64,000 nt of DNA from JAAYTL01 sp031460505 (GTDB taxonomy: Bacteria; Bacillota; Clostridia; Tissierellales; Tissierellaceae). The translations under genes were made by a program, and so were the position numbers. The notes under the pieces are model-generated. The model did no database searches and was not told the DNA's origin. It saw only the letters and a list, made by a program, of their open reading frames with translations. Position 1 is the first letter of the stretch. Each line of letters starts with the position of its first letter. This document shows positions 33,764 through 43,068 of this stretch, piece after piece. The stretch lies in the NCBI GenBank assembly GCA_031460505.1, contig JAVKTT010000001.1:248001-312000 (forward strand), in the 5' to 3' direction.

Positions 33764-36598
33764 ATGAAAAAGAAAGTTAAGAAGGTCTTTATTTCAGTAT
33801 TGGCCGCATCAACGATAATGACAAATACATATCCAGTATTTGCTAATAAGATAACTGTGAACATGCCCTATGAAATCTACACTTCAAATACGCAAGAATA
33901 TTTAGCTTCAGGGGTTAGCCATGAGAATATAAAAAAGTTTACAGCATTAGGCTGGTGGAATATCAATGTAATAAGAATTGATCTTGAGGATGACTATACA
34001 GAGTTAAAAGGATTATTTAATCCTGATGGGATTTCAAAAAGAGATACTGTAAGCAATATGGTGGAGAAACATAATGCTGTTGCAGGGATAAATGGTGACT
34101 ATTTCAATTATTCACCACAACCTTCATCAATGGGTGGTTTAATTAGTGAGGGCGAAATCATAATCTCTCCAATTGAACTAGCATATGCCCTTCCAAGTTT
34201 CTTTCTGACACATGATAATAAAGGTGGAGTAGATTATCTTGATAGAAAAATATTAGTTACTGATTTGCATAATGGAACTCGAGTAAATATTAATACTTTA
34301 AATAAGGTTACCACTGAATTTGATACCCTGACTCTACTAAATAGTCTTTGGGGAGATAAATCTATTGGTAATAAGTATCACAATGATTTAATAGAAGTAG
34401 TAGTTGATAATGACGTAATTGTAGACATAAGAGTTGGACAAGAAGCTATAAACATACCTAAAAATGGTTATGTAATAGCAGGTAGAGGACCACGTGCAGA
34501 AATATTGCAAGAATTGACAATAGGTCATAAAGTAAAACTAGATGTAGAAACAACTCCAAATGTTGACAAAATCAAGTTTGCCATAGGCGGAGGTAGTATA
34601 ATCCTTAAGGACGGAGAATTATCACTTACCAATATAAATAGTAAGGGAGCTAATCCAAGAACTGGTATTGGGATTAATAAGAATAATACAGAAATGATTT
34701 TAGTAACAATCGATGGAAGAGATTCATCATTTAAAGGTGTGAGCCAAGAAGTATTTGGTGCAATAATGAAAGAATTAGGTGCATATAATGCTATAAACTT
34801 AGATGGTGGTGGTTCAACAACTATGGCTATAAAACCTTTAGGTGAAGATAAAGCCCAAGTAGTGAACAAGCCCTCAGAAGGCTCTCAAAGACTTGTAGTT
34901 AATGGTGTTGGAGTGGTTTCCAATGCACCAAAAGGTGAATTATCTTATTTAAAAATGTCTACAGATGATAATAAAATGTTTGTAAATACATCTAGAAATA
35001 TAGTGGTTAAAGGGTATGATGAAAATCATAATCCGATAAAGTTAGACCCATCTTTATTTAATTTTTCTGTTGAAGGTGTTGAGGGAAGTTTTGACTCAAA
35101 TAAGTTTAAGTCTTCCACTTCTGGTAAGGCAAATATAATTGTTGATTATAATGGAATAAAGGGAAAACTTGATTTAACAGTACTAGATTCTATAAAAGAT
35201 ATCACTGCTAATATAGATGATTTCAATATAGATACTAATAGTAAATATAATCTACCAACTTTCTATGGTAAAGATAATAAAGGAACAGAAGCAAAGATAT
35301 ATACAGAAGATGTATCATTTACAGTTACTGGAGATATAGGGTATGTTGAAAATGGCGTATTCTACAGTGGAGAAACAGCCAATGGTGGAGCTTTAACAGC
35401 CCGTGCAGGTGAAGGTATAGATAATATACTTGTAAGTGTAGGCTTGCAAGGAAAACTAATAGATAGCTTTGAAGATGCAAATAAATTTGAATTCCTTCCA
35501 TATCCAGAAACAGTAACAGGCAGTATAAATTTATCAGAGGATGCAAAGGATGGTAAATCTAGTATCTCTCTTAAATATGATTTTTCCCAAGGTTCAAATA
35601 CTAGAGCTGCATATATTATGTTAAATCCAGAATCATCTGGAATTACCTTAGAAGGAAAGCCTAGAAAATTAGGTCTTTGGGTGAAAGGCGATAACAGTGG
35701 TAGTTGGTTAAGAGCATTAGCTTTAGACAGTAAAGGTAATCAACATTATCTAGATTTTGAACAAACTATTGATTGGACAGATTGGCAATATGTAGAAGCT
35801 AATATTCCAAGTAGCTTCTCCTATCCTGTTAAATTAGAACGCATCTATGTTGTTGAAACTGATGATTTAAGGAAACAATACGGTGAAATACTCTTAGATG
35901 GGCTTAATGCATACTATCCATCTAGTTTCGGAAATCATGAATTACCTACTGAAACTGAGTTAATAGATGAACTCAATAAGAAATCCGATTTATCAGAAGA
36001 TGGATTTACTTTTACAGTTGGTTACGATTATAAGAATATAGATGAAATCATGAAATATGAAGTAAGTAAATCAATTACATCAATTATGAATAAAAGCAAA
36101 ATAGGTATAACATTAAATAGTATATCAGATGAGTTCAAATCTAAAGTAAAGAACTACGCTTTTATCGATGCATCTGTAGCATATAGAACTAGTAAGCATA
36201 TGGATACTTTATTTATCAATTTAAATTCCAGTAAAAATGGCATCAGAGAAACAGATTCATCACAATGGATTAAATTAAAACAAGATATAGATAATAGAAA
36301 CGAAAGCAATTTTGTAATATTCTTACCAACCCCAATATTTGGTGGTAATGGATTTAGTGACAAGCTTGAGGCTGAGCTATTACATGACACCCTAGTACAG
36401 GCACATGATAACGGTAAAAACATAATCGTAGTACATGGTGGCAATACCACATCTACTGATTTAAAGGATGGTATAAGATATATTGGATTAAATACAAAGG
36501 ATTTACAATCTCCAGAAGATATCAAAAATATAAATCTAGTTAAATTCTATGTAAATAATGATAAAATCTCTTATGAATTAATAAAGGTTTTTAAATAA
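33764..36598 (+). CDS. Secreted phosphodiester glycosidase family (NAGPA-like) protein
   Basis: A 944-residue exported protein with a signal peptide (about 1-27, KKVFISVLAASTIMTNTYP). The catalytic-like domain runs from about residue 75 to 385 with GINGDYFNYSPQPSSMGG, RTGIGINKNNTEMILVTIDG and AINLDGGGSTTMAI, the hallmarks of the N-acetylglucosamine-1-phosphodiester alpha-N-acetylglucosaminidase family. An immunoglobulin-like part, a beta-sandwich carbohydrate-binding-like part (about 590-730) and a C-terminal hydrolase-like domain follow. It probably acts on cell-wall or exopolysaccharide phosphodiesters. The ATG is set by AGAGGTGA; an upstream GTG lies inside that site. Confidence 0.85.
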   Translation: MKKKVKKVFISVLAASTIMTNTYPVFANKITVNMPYEIYTSNTQEYLASGVSHENIKKFTALGWWNINVIRIDLEDDYTELKGLFNPDGISKRDTVSNMVEKHNAVAGINGDYFNYSPQPSSMGGLISEGEIIISPIELAYALPSFFLTHDNKGGVDYLDRKILVTDLHNGTRVNINTLNKVTTEFDTLTLLNSLWGDKSIGNKYHNDLIEVVVDNDVIVDIRVGQEAINIPKNGYVIAGRGPRAEILQELTIGHKVKLDVETTPNVDKIKFAIGGGSIILKDGELSLTNINSKGANPRTGIGINKNNTEMILVTIDGRDSSFKGVSQEVFGAIMKELGAYNAINLDGGGSTTMAIKPLGEDKAQVVNKPSEGSQRLVVNGVGVVSNAPKGELSYLKMSTDDNKMFVNTSRNIVVKGYDENHNPIKLDPSLFNFSVEGVEGSFDSNKFKSSTSGKANIIVDYNGIKGKLDLTVLDSIKDITANIDDFNIDTNSKYNLPTFYGKDNKGTEAKIYTEDVSFTVTGDIGYVENGVFYSGETANGGALTARAGEGIDNILVSVGLQGKLIDSFEDANKFEFLPYPETVTGSINLSEDAKDGKSSISLKYDFSQGSNTRAAYIMLNPESSGITLEGKPRKLGLWVKGDNSGSWLRALALDSKGNQHYLDFEQTIDWTDWQYVEANIPSSFSYPVKLERIYVVETDDLRKQYGEILLDGLNAYYPSSFGNHELPTETELIDELNKKSDLSEDGFTFTVGYDYKNIDEIMKYEVSKSITSIMNKSKIGITLNSISDEFKSKVKNYAFIDASVAYRTSKHMDTLFINLNSSKNGIRETDSSQWIKLKQDIDNRNESNFVIFLPTPIFGGNGFSDKLEAELLHDTLVQAHDNGKNIIVVHGGNTTSTDLKDGIRYIGLNTKDLQSPEDIKNINLVKFYVNNDKISYELIKVFK

Positions 36599-36605
36599 AA
36601 ATAAG

Positions 36606-36641
36606 AAAAACATTTAGGATTCCCCCTTCCTAAATGTTTTT
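36606..36641. terminator. Bidirectional terminator between the glycosidase and mbl
   Basis: Perfect 14-base arms AAAAACATTTAGGA and TCCTAAATGTTTTT with an eight-base loop, T-rich on both sides, between convergent stops at 36598 and 36645. Confidence 0.9.
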
Positions 36642-36644
36642 CTT

Positions 36645-37664
36645 TTATTTTCTAGTGCTGTAGGTATCCCCACTTGCAACTTCTATACTTTTTAACCATT
36701 CTAACGATTTCCCAGTTCCTACTGCTACACATTCTACAGGATTTTCTGCGATTCTAACCTCAATTCCAGTCTTTTCGCTAATTAGCTTGTCCATGCCTTC
36801 GAGAAGTGCACCTCCGCCAGTCATGACAATACCCTTATTTCCTATATCTGCTGCCAATTCAGGTGGAGTTCTTTCCAAGACTGAATGTACTGCTTCAGCT
36901 ATCTCTTGAATAGGATCAAATAATGCCTCAAGCATATCATTGGTACTTACTTCAACAGTCATTGGAAGACCTGTAAGTAAATTTCTACCTTTAACAGATT
37001 CAAACCTTTCAACTTCAGGAGGATAAACGCAACCTATATTAACCTTTAGATTCTCAGCAGATCTTTCTCCTATCATCATATTATATTTTTTTCTTATATA
37101 CTTTGTTATAGCTTCGTCACAGTCATCTCCAGCAACTCTAATGGAATTGTTTACAACTATTCCACCTAATGCTATAACAGCTACATCTGTAGTTCCGCCA
37201 CCTATATCAATAATCATATTACCATCTGGCTCTGTAATATCTATTCCAGCTCCTATAGCTGCTGCTATTGGTTCTTCAATAATATAAGTTTTAATGGATC
37301 CAGCGTGTTGGCAAGCCTCAACAACAGCTCTTCTCTCTACATCCGTTATACCACTTGGTACACAAACAACTATTCTTGGTTTGAAAAGAGACTTTTTCAT
37401 GGATTTCTTTATGAAATATCTAAGCATTCTTTCAGTTATTTCATAATCAGAGATTACTCCATTTTTAAGAGGCCTAATTGCTACAATATTTCCTGGGGTT
37501 CGTCCTAACATTTGCCTTGCTTCTTCACCTACAGCCAAAAATTTATTTGTGTATTGATCAATGGCAACTACAGAAGGCTCTTTTAATACTACGCCTTTGC
37601 CTTTAACATATACTAAAATGCTAGCTGTACCTAAATCAATTCCTACATCCGTTCTAAAAGACAC
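36645..37664 (-). CDS. mbl: Rod-shape-determining actin homologue Mbl/MreB
   Basis: Bacterial actin that guides peripheral peptidoglycan synthesis. It has 339 residues with the phosphate-1 motif VGIDLGTASILVYVKGKG, phosphate-2 MIIDIGGGTTDVAVIALGG and the adenosine motif GIVMTGGGALLEGMD. The GTG at 37664 is preferred because GAGAGGA lies 8 bases upstream, while the ATG at 37673 overlaps it. In most Firmicutes it directly follows spoIIID; here an opposing gene lies between them. Confidence 0.95.
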   Translation of the reverse strand: MSFRTDVGIDLGTASILVYVKGKGVVLKEPSVVAIDQYTNKFLAVGEEARQMLGRTPGNIVAIRPLKNGVISDYEITERMLRYFIKKSMKKSLFKPRIVVCVPSGITDVERRAVVEACQHAGSIKTYIIEEPIAAAIGAGIDITEPDGNMIIDIGGGTTDVAVIALGGIVVNNSIRVAGDDCDEAITKYIRKKYNMMIGERSAENLKVNIGCVYPPEVERFESVKGRNLLTGLPMTVEVSTNDMLEALFDPIQEIAEAVHSVLERTPPELAADIGNKGIVMTGGGALLEGMDKLISEKTGIEVRIAENPVECVAVGTGKSLEWLKSIEVASGDTYSTRK

Positions 37665-37824
37665 TAAAATCATCCTCTCACTTAATTTATCTTTATACTT
37701 TATATAAATTTACAAATTCCTTAGAAATTGTAATTCTTCCCAAAAATTTATAACATATTGAAATTTAATGGTTTGTCACATATAATAATCATTATATTAA
37801 AATAATATATTAAGAGGTGTTGTA

Positions 37825-39090
37825 TTGAAAACAGTTTTAATTTATAAGCAATTAAATGAAAGAAATAAATATATAATCATTTCCATATATGTAATTTCAA
37901 TTCTTTTGTCTTCATTTTTCTTTAATACTCCCAGTGAAATAATGGAGGGTATGAAAGATATAATTTTAGCACCTAGTACTTTAGTGTCAGATTACTTCGT
38001 TGTAGGCAATATAGGTGCTACCTTATTTAATAGCAGTATAATTATGATTATATCAATAGTTATAGCATTATTCAATAATTTATATATGAATGGTCCAATA
38101 ATTGCAGGAATTTTTACAATTGGAGGTTTCTCCCTCTTCGGGAAAAATATATATAATATTTGGGCAATTTTATTAGGAGTTTATCTATATTCCCATTTTA
38201 AAAAGGAAAGGTTTGGAAATCACTTAGTCGTAGCATTATTTGGAACTGCTTTAGCTCCATTGATAAGTAAAGTTTCCTTTGACTTTGGCCTTGAACCTGT
38301 ATCAGGAATAATTTTAGGAAATTTATTTGGAATATTATCTGGTTTTGCCTTGGTACCCCTTGCTAATAGTTTTAAAAATTTTCATATGAACTATAATCTT
38401 TATAATGTTGGATTTACAGCAGGAATAATTGGAACTTTATTTATGGCTTTATTTAGATCTTTTGGCTTTGAAAGTGAACCCCTTTCATTAATAGCTTCAG
38501 GCTATAATAAAATATTTTCTATTTATTTTAGTATAATGTTTATATCTATGATAATAATAGGATTCGTATATAATGGTAATAGCCTTACTGGTTATAGAGA
38601 CTTAATTAAAAGTTCTGGTAAACCGCCAAATGATTTTGTTCAGTTATATGGCTTTGGAATTAGCCTAATAAATATGGGAATCATGGGTCTATTAGTACTA
38701 TTATATATATCGTTAGTAAATGGTGAACTAAATGGTCCAGGAATAGGCGCTATATTGACAGTAGTAGGATTTTCTGCTTTTGGTAAACATCCAAAAAACG
38801 CTATTCCAATAACAATAGGTGTGTTTATTGGGACAATGTTAACAAAATGGGATGTAAACTCTACAGGGATGATTTTCGCTGCGACCTTCGGTACTGCTCT
38901 AGCACCAATAGCTGGTGATTTTGGTATAATCCCTGGTATAATTGCAGGATTTTTACATGTTTCAATTGTTACAAACATTGGTGATTTACATGGTGGTATG
39001 AATCTATACAATAATGGTTTCTCAGCTGGATTTGTAGCAGCAATATTGGTCCCAATATTAAATTCAATCAAAAATCTAAAAAAGTCCTAA
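37825..39090 (+). CDS. DUF1576 family membrane protein
   Basis: A 421-residue integral membrane protein with about ten to twelve helices. The sequence is an internal duplication: GGFSLFGKNIYNIWAILLGV/FGTALAPL/MNYNLYNVGFTAGIIG in the first half matches GFSAFGKHPKNAIPITIGV/FGTALAPIAG/MNLYNNGFSAGFVAA in the second. This fits a two-repeat transporter, but the family (DUF1576) has no known function. The TTG start has AGAGGTG 5 bases upstream. It reads against both neighbours, spoIIID and mbl. Confidence 0.85.
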   Translation: MKTVLIYKQLNERNKYIIISIYVISILLSSFFFNTPSEIMEGMKDIILAPSTLVSDYFVVGNIGATLFNSSIIMIISIVIALFNNLYMNGPIIAGIFTIGGFSLFGKNIYNIWAILLGVYLYSHFKKERFGNHLVVALFGTALAPLISKVSFDFGLEPVSGIILGNLFGILSGFALVPLANSFKNFHMNYNLYNVGFTAGIIGTLFMALFRSFGFESEPLSLIASGYNKIFSIYFSIMFISMIIIGFVYNGNSLTGYRDLIKSSGKPPNDFVQLYGFGISLINMGIMGLLVLLYISLVNGELNGPGIGAILTVVGFSAFGKHPKNAIPITIGVFIGTMLTKWDVNSTGMIFAATFGTALAPIAGDFGIIPGIIAGFLHVSIVTNIGDLHGGMNLYNNGFSAGFVAAILVPILNSIKNLKKS

Positions 39091-39101
39091 TAGGACTTTT
39101 T
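39078..39101. terminator. Terminator between DUF1576 gene and spoIIID
   Basis: AAAAAAGTCCTA and TAGGACTTTTT around a single A, containing the DUF1576 stop codon and touching the last base of spoIIID. T-tracts both ways. Confidence 0.8.
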
Positions 39102-39354
39102 ATTCATTTATTGCTTTGTATTTTTGTTTGGTAGCTTCCCCACCTCTTATGTGCCTTTCAGCTTTGTTCCTTTCTAATACATCTTTAACCATTGCTGCTA
39201 TAAGAGGGTTTATCTTAGGCAATCTTTCTGTAACGTCTTTGTGTACCGTACTTTTGCTTACACCAAATATACCTGCTGCTTGCCTAACGGTAGCACCTTC
39301 ATTTAGTATGTATTTTGCTATTTCTAAAGTTCTCTCTTCTATATAATCTTTCAC
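39100..39354 (-). CDS. spoIIID: Stage III sporulation transcription factor SpoIIID
   Basis: Mother-cell DNA-binding protein that modulates SigE-dependent genes and helps switch to SigK. It has 84 residues, the usual length. The helix-turn-helix is ATVRQAAGIFGVSKSTVHKD (about residues 21-40) and the basic C-terminus includes RNKAERHIRGGEATKQKYK. The GTG start has AGGGGG upstream. It follows spoIIQ and spoIID. Confidence 0.97.
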   Translation of the reverse strand: MKDYIEERTLEIAKYILNEGATVRQAAGIFGVSKSTVHKDVTERLPKINPLIAAMVKDVLERNKAERHIRGGEATKQKYKAINE

Positions 39355-39404
39355 TTAATAACCCCCTTTACTTTTTGGGTATTCTAATAAATACTTATGC
39401 TTTC

Positions 39405-40220
39405 TTATGGAATAATAGAACGAGGATCTACTGATTTATCCTTATTTATTACTTCAAAATGCAGATGATCGTCCATTAATAACTCAATGTGAGCAGATTT
39501 TCCTACCGTAGCTATATTGTCTCCCTGTCTTACCTCTAAACCTTCTTTAACCATCTCTAACGTACCCAAATTACTGTACTTAGTTTGTAAACCTTCACCA
39601 TGATCTATGACTATGGTCTTACCCCAAAGGCTGTCCTCATATACTTTTGTAACAGTTCCATCTAATACTGTAATTACCTTACTTCCAACTTCAGCTTTGA
39701 TATCGATTCCTGAGTGCCCTCTCCATTCTTCCAAAGTCTCAGAGTATATTAATTTATCCTTAGCAAATTCTGTTATAATTTCTCCCTCAATAGGTAATTT
39801 AGGTGCTATATTAGCCTTAGGTGGCTCTTCTACATAATTCTCGATAAATTGAATCTCTTCATCGTTATCCTCATCTTCGCCTTCATAGAATACCTCTTCA
39901 GCATAGTCATTTGGCTCTTTTGATTCTTCTAATTCAATAAAATCTTCTTCTAGCTCTTCATTTTCCTCTGCTATGACATCCTTATCTAATATACTCTCTC
40001 CTAATTTTAGATCTAGGTTACTATTTAGATTTTCCTCCACAATTCCTGTTTGCTCTACATCTACAGGATCATCTAAAATTACTAGGTCATTAGTCGGCTT
40101 ATCTTTGTCCACCTCTTTGGTTACAATAGATATGGTTCCAATAGCTACAATACATACACATATAAAAAGAAATAGCAAAAATCCATTTTCTTTCACAACT
40201 TTAATTATTTTATTTTTCAT
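39405..40220 (-). CDS. spoIIQ: SpoIIQ-like M23 (LytM) peptidase
   Basis: Forespore membrane protein that pairs with SpoIIIAH to form the feeding-tube channel during engulfment. It has 271 residues, with a membrane helix at about 12-32, a long acidic linker (about 45-130, with many Glu and Asp) and a C-terminal LytM domain. The zinc-ligand motifs GHSGIDI and HLHFEV are both intact, as in clostridial SpoIIQ and unlike the inactive Bacillus protein. The ATG is placed by GGAGGTGG upstream. The position spoIID-spoIIQ-spoIIID supports the call over a generic M23 peptidase. Confidence 0.88.
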   Translation of the reverse strand: MKNKIIKVVKENGFLLFLFICVCIVAIGTISIVTKEVDKDKPTNDLVILDDPVDVEQTGIVEENLNSNLDLKLGESILDKDVIAEENEELEEDFIELEESKEPNDYAEEVFYEGEDEDNDEEIQFIENYVEEPPKANIAPKLPIEGEIITEFAKDKLIYSETLEEWRGHSGIDIKAEVGSKVITVLDGTVTKVYEDSLWGKTIVIDHGEGLQTKYSNLGTLEMVKEGLEVRQGDNIATVGKSAHIELLMDDHLHFEVINKDKSVDPRSIIP

Positions 40221-40297
40221 AGTTCCACCTCCATTAGGTAGTATTTCCACTATGTAGAAATTAATACATTAATTAGAATAAATAATCACAAAAAAAT

Positions 40298-40322
40298 AAA
40301 AGTCATTTAGAATGACTTTTTT
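40298..40322 (-). terminator. spoIID terminator
   Basis: AAAAGTCATT and AATGACTTTT arms around TAG, abutting the spoIID stop codon, with an A-rich plus strand on the left giving the U-tract. Confidence 0.8.
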
Positions 40323-41358
40323 ACAATTTTTTTAAATCTATTCCAGTATAATAATGTTTTAGTATTTGATCATAGGTATTACCCTGTTTTGCCATACCAT
40401 TTGCTCCCCATTGACTCATACCTACCCCATGACCATATCCATAGGTTTCTATTTCAATTAAGTTTAGATTTTTATCGTACATTATCTTGAAGTTAGTTGA
40501 GTACAACCCATATAAATCTCTTATTTCTCTACCATTGATTATCACATCATCTATTGCAAGAGTCTTAACTCTTCCACTATCTGTTTTTTCAACTAATTTG
40601 ATTTTTTCATAGAAATTATTTTTATCAATCTTTAAATTAGAATACTTTCCCTTTAACTTACTAATAAATTCATCTACTGTTAGATTAACTACTGTTCTAT
40701 ACCTTGGTGCACCTTCTTCATAAGGACTTTCAACAGCCTTTAAATAAGGTGAATCTACTGCAAATACATTAATGGCATCCTCTGTCATTCCTCCACTAGT
40801 AGAGTGATATAGTGGCTCAATTATTTGTCCTTCATAATAAATTACTAACTTGGCTGTAGATTCAACTGCCTCTTCAATTTTTCCCCAATAATCATCCACC
40901 CAACTTTGTCCATGAACCTTCTCTAAGTCCTCTAATGAAAGATATGCTTGACAGTGAACCCCAGAGCATAATGGAGCACCTGGGTGATCTGGATGCCCAT
41001 TTTCATATTTAATACTTCTGCTTATGGCATAAGTTCTAGCAGCTATGGCTTGAGCTTTAAGAGCCTCTATATGAAATGCTGCAGGCATCTCAGCCGCTAC
41101 GACACCCTTTACATAATCATCTAATAATAGACTTTCTACTTCTTTTGTTCCAGTATTGTAGACTTTGATTCTTTCAATTTTTTTCTCCTCTACAACAATT
41201 GGTTTCTCATCCTTAGGCTTTAAAGTGACTTTCTCATCTAGGCTTTGTCCTTCCGCTGTACTTGGACTCGGAACAAAATTAAAAGTCTTAACAATAACTG
41301 TAGGGACAAATATAGTTATTATTAAGACTATTGTTAAATAGATACCTATTTTCTTCAT
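40321..41358 (-). CDS. spoIID: Stage II sporulation protein D
   Basis: Lytic transglycosylase of the DMP engulfment machine, which thins peptidoglycan at the septum. It has 345 residues with an N-terminal membrane anchor (about 4-24). The domain contains LLDDYVKGVVAAEMPAAFH with its catalytic Glu, the LKAQAIAARTYA helix, a zinc-type CSGVHCQAY and the C-terminal GHGVGMSQWGANGMAKQG. AGGGGAG precedes the ATG. In other Firmicutes it directly follows murA; here murA is about 20 kb away. Confidence 0.96.
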   Translation of the reverse strand: MKKIGIYLTIVLIITIFVPTVIVKTFNFVPSPSTAEGQSLDEKVTLKPKDEKPIVVEEKKIERIKVYNTGTKEVESLLLDDYVKGVVAAEMPAAFHIEALKAQAIAARTYAISRSIKYENGHPDHPGAPLCSGVHCQAYLSLEDLEKVHGQSWVDDYWGKIEEAVESTAKLVIYYEGQIIEPLYHSTSGGMTEDAINVFAVDSPYLKAVESPYEEGAPRYRTVVNLTVDEFISKLKGKYSNLKIDKNNFYEKIKLVEKTDSGRVKTLAIDDVIINGREIRDLYGLYSTNFKIMYDKNLNLIEIETYGYGHGVGMSQWGANGMAKQGNTYDQILKHYYTGIDLKKL

Positions 41359-41517
41359 TTTCTCCCCTCATCTCTTCAGTATATAGATATACTTATTCAA
41401 AGTTGGAGATTAATATGCTTAATTTATGATGTTTTTTATATAAAAATATGGTAAAATTAGATTAGATTAACAACATTTATCATCATCGACCAAATATTGA
41501 TAAGTGGGGGTTAAGTA

Positions 41518-42258
41518 TTGAAAAATCAAACTAAGCAATTTTTAATTATAGCATTCCTTTTAGGATATTTATGCTTTGGAATAATTGCCTTTTCTAACAT
41601 AGTATTTAGTGATATACTCTCAAATCCTTTATATCTCTTTTTATTAACTTTGGGTTTTTTAAGTCCTTTCATTTCTTCATTTATTGTATATATTTTAAAC
41701 AAAAAAGAATTAGGTGGATTCCCTGGATTTATTGACAATTTCAAATTTGTAAAATCGAAAAAATCTATTATTTTAGTGTTTGTTCTTTTAGTTGCTCACT
41801 ACGGGTTTGGTATTATATTAAAGAATGTTGGTGCATATGGAAATGTACTAGATTTCTTTAAATATCTTCCTATTATGATAGTTTTCTTAGGTTCACAAGA
41901 GATTGGTTGGAGAAAGTTAGTTCAACCTAACTTTGAAAAAGAAAAGGGATTTTATAAGTCTATTTTAATAACAGGTTTATTTTGGTCTTTATGGTTTTTA
42001 CCGCTAATATTTATTAGAGGTTTTGTAATACTTCCACAATCTTATGGACAATTTGCTGCATATCTAGTAGGAATAAGCTTCCTATTGACTACTATGTATA
42101 AATCAAGTAAAAGCATATTATATGCTGTACTTCTTTCAAGTCTTATATTTGCACTTACACCAGTGATTTCCCTTAAACAGGGATATATGCTTTTAGCTAT
42201 AGCTATTCTTGAAGCATTAGTTGCAAGCACACTCCGCAATAAAGAATTTAACACTTAG
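41518..42258 (+). CDS. CPBP-like (Abi) membrane protein lacking key catalytic residues
   Basis: A 246-residue membrane protein with about seven helices and the layout of CPBP intramembrane metalloproteases. The first motif is QEIGWR (127-132) where active members have EExxxR, and the second is FWSLWFLP (155-162) where the usual histidine of WxxWHxP is replaced by phenylalanine. The later histidine motif is also absent. It may therefore be an inactive member with a scaffold role. The TTG start has AGTGGGGG upstream. It lies at the edge of the accessory region. Confidence 0.7.
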   Translation: MKNQTKQFLIIAFLLGYLCFGIIAFSNIVFSDILSNPLYLFLLTLGFLSPFISSFIVYILNKKELGGFPGFIDNFKFVKSKKSIILVFVLLVAHYGFGIILKNVGAYGNVLDFFKYLPIMIVFLGSQEIGWRKLVQPNFEKEKGFYKSILITGLFWSLWFLPLIFIRGFVILPQSYGQFAAYLVGISFLLTTMYKSSKSILYAVLLSSLIFALTPVISLKQGYMLLAIAILEALVASTLRNKEFNT

Positions 42259-42284
42259 TAGACATTCTCTACTAAGTGTTTTTT
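42250..42284. terminator. Bidirectional terminator between the CPBP and gntR genes
   Basis: Perfect 13-base arms AACACTTAGTAGA and TCTACTAAGTGTT around CATTC, followed by TTTT; it overlaps both convergent stop codons. Confidence 0.9.
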
Positions 42285-42960
42285 ATTCTGTTTCTTTATC
42301 TAATTGCTTTTCCCTTTGTTTTAGTATAGCTTTATATATTTCTTCTGCAGATTTGTAGTGCTGGTCTGTAAGTTCTAAGGCTAGGTTGAAATCTTCTGAT
42401 TTATAAGCATCTTTAATCTTCTTATGCATTTCTATCTTTTCTTGCTTCACTTCAGGAGTATTGCTATTATAAGAATTCCTTACAAGCATTTCATGAAGAA
42501 CATTATATTCTTTAAAGAGCTTCTTTAATCTTGAATTATCAGAGAAATCTATAAATGTCTTATGAAACTTATAATCATAATCATAATATTTATCCGTAGC
42601 TATATGTTTCTCTTGAAGACTGATATATTTTTCTAGCTCTAGAGTCACTTTCATATTATCAGCTTTCTCAGCTGATAAAGACATCCCTGTTTTAACTATA
42701 TACATAAGTACTTCATTTACCTCTAGGAAAAATTCATAATCAAAATCTACAACAGTAGCTCCCGTTTTATCAATGGATGAAACCAAACCATCTTGGTATA
42801 GACGATTTATAGCATCCCTAATTGGAGAAGAGCTTACACCGAATCTCTTTTGTAATTGCCTATTTACTAATTTACTTCCAAATGGAGTTTCCCCTTTTAA
42901 AATCTCCATTTTCAATATATCATATATCTGATCACTTAGACTTTTTTTGTTTATTTGCAT
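42283..42960 (-). CDS. GntR family (FCD/FadR-type) regulator
   Basis: A 225-residue regulator. The winged helix spans about residues 8-70 (SLSDQIYDILKMEILKGE, then LQKRFGVSSSPIRDAINRLY), and the all-helical FCD-type ligand domain follows (about 80-215), with metal-ligand-like Asp and His residues in the YKFHKTFIDFSDN region. It lies 108 bases downstream of the NSS transporter, after a terminator, and on the same strand as tpl. It is therefore the likely local regulator of tyrosine use, which is inference. The ligand is unknown. Confidence 0.85.
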   Translation of the reverse strand: MQINKKSLSDQIYDILKMEILKGETPFGSKLVNRQLQKRFGVSSSPIRDAINRLYQDGLVSSIDKTGATVVDFDYEFFLEVNEVLMYIVKTGMSLSAEKADNMKVTLELEKYISLQEKHIATDKYYDYDYKFHKTFIDFSDNSRLKKLFKEYNVLHEMLVRNSYNSNTPEVKQEKIEMHKKIKDAYKSEDFNLALELTDQHYKSAEEIYKAILKQREKQLDKETE

Positions 42961-43025
42961 CTACTATTCCGCCTTCATTAAATTTATGCTAATTAATTTA
43001 TTATAACATTAATTTAATTATTATT

Positions 43026-43051
43026 AAAGAGGTGGATTACTCCACCTCTTT
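43026..43051 (-). terminator. Terminator of the tpl-transporter unit
   Basis: Perfect 11-base arms AAAGAGGTGGA and TCCACCTCTTT around TTAC, 17 bases past the transporter stop. The tract after it on the minus strand is only AT-rich. Confidence 0.7.
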
Positions 43052-43068
43052 CCTTTTGATTAATTTTT

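Noticed and set aside
41358..41517. SigE promoter before spoIID
   Set aside because: Weak matches to the -35 and -10 motifs exist, but none has both halves at the right spacing.
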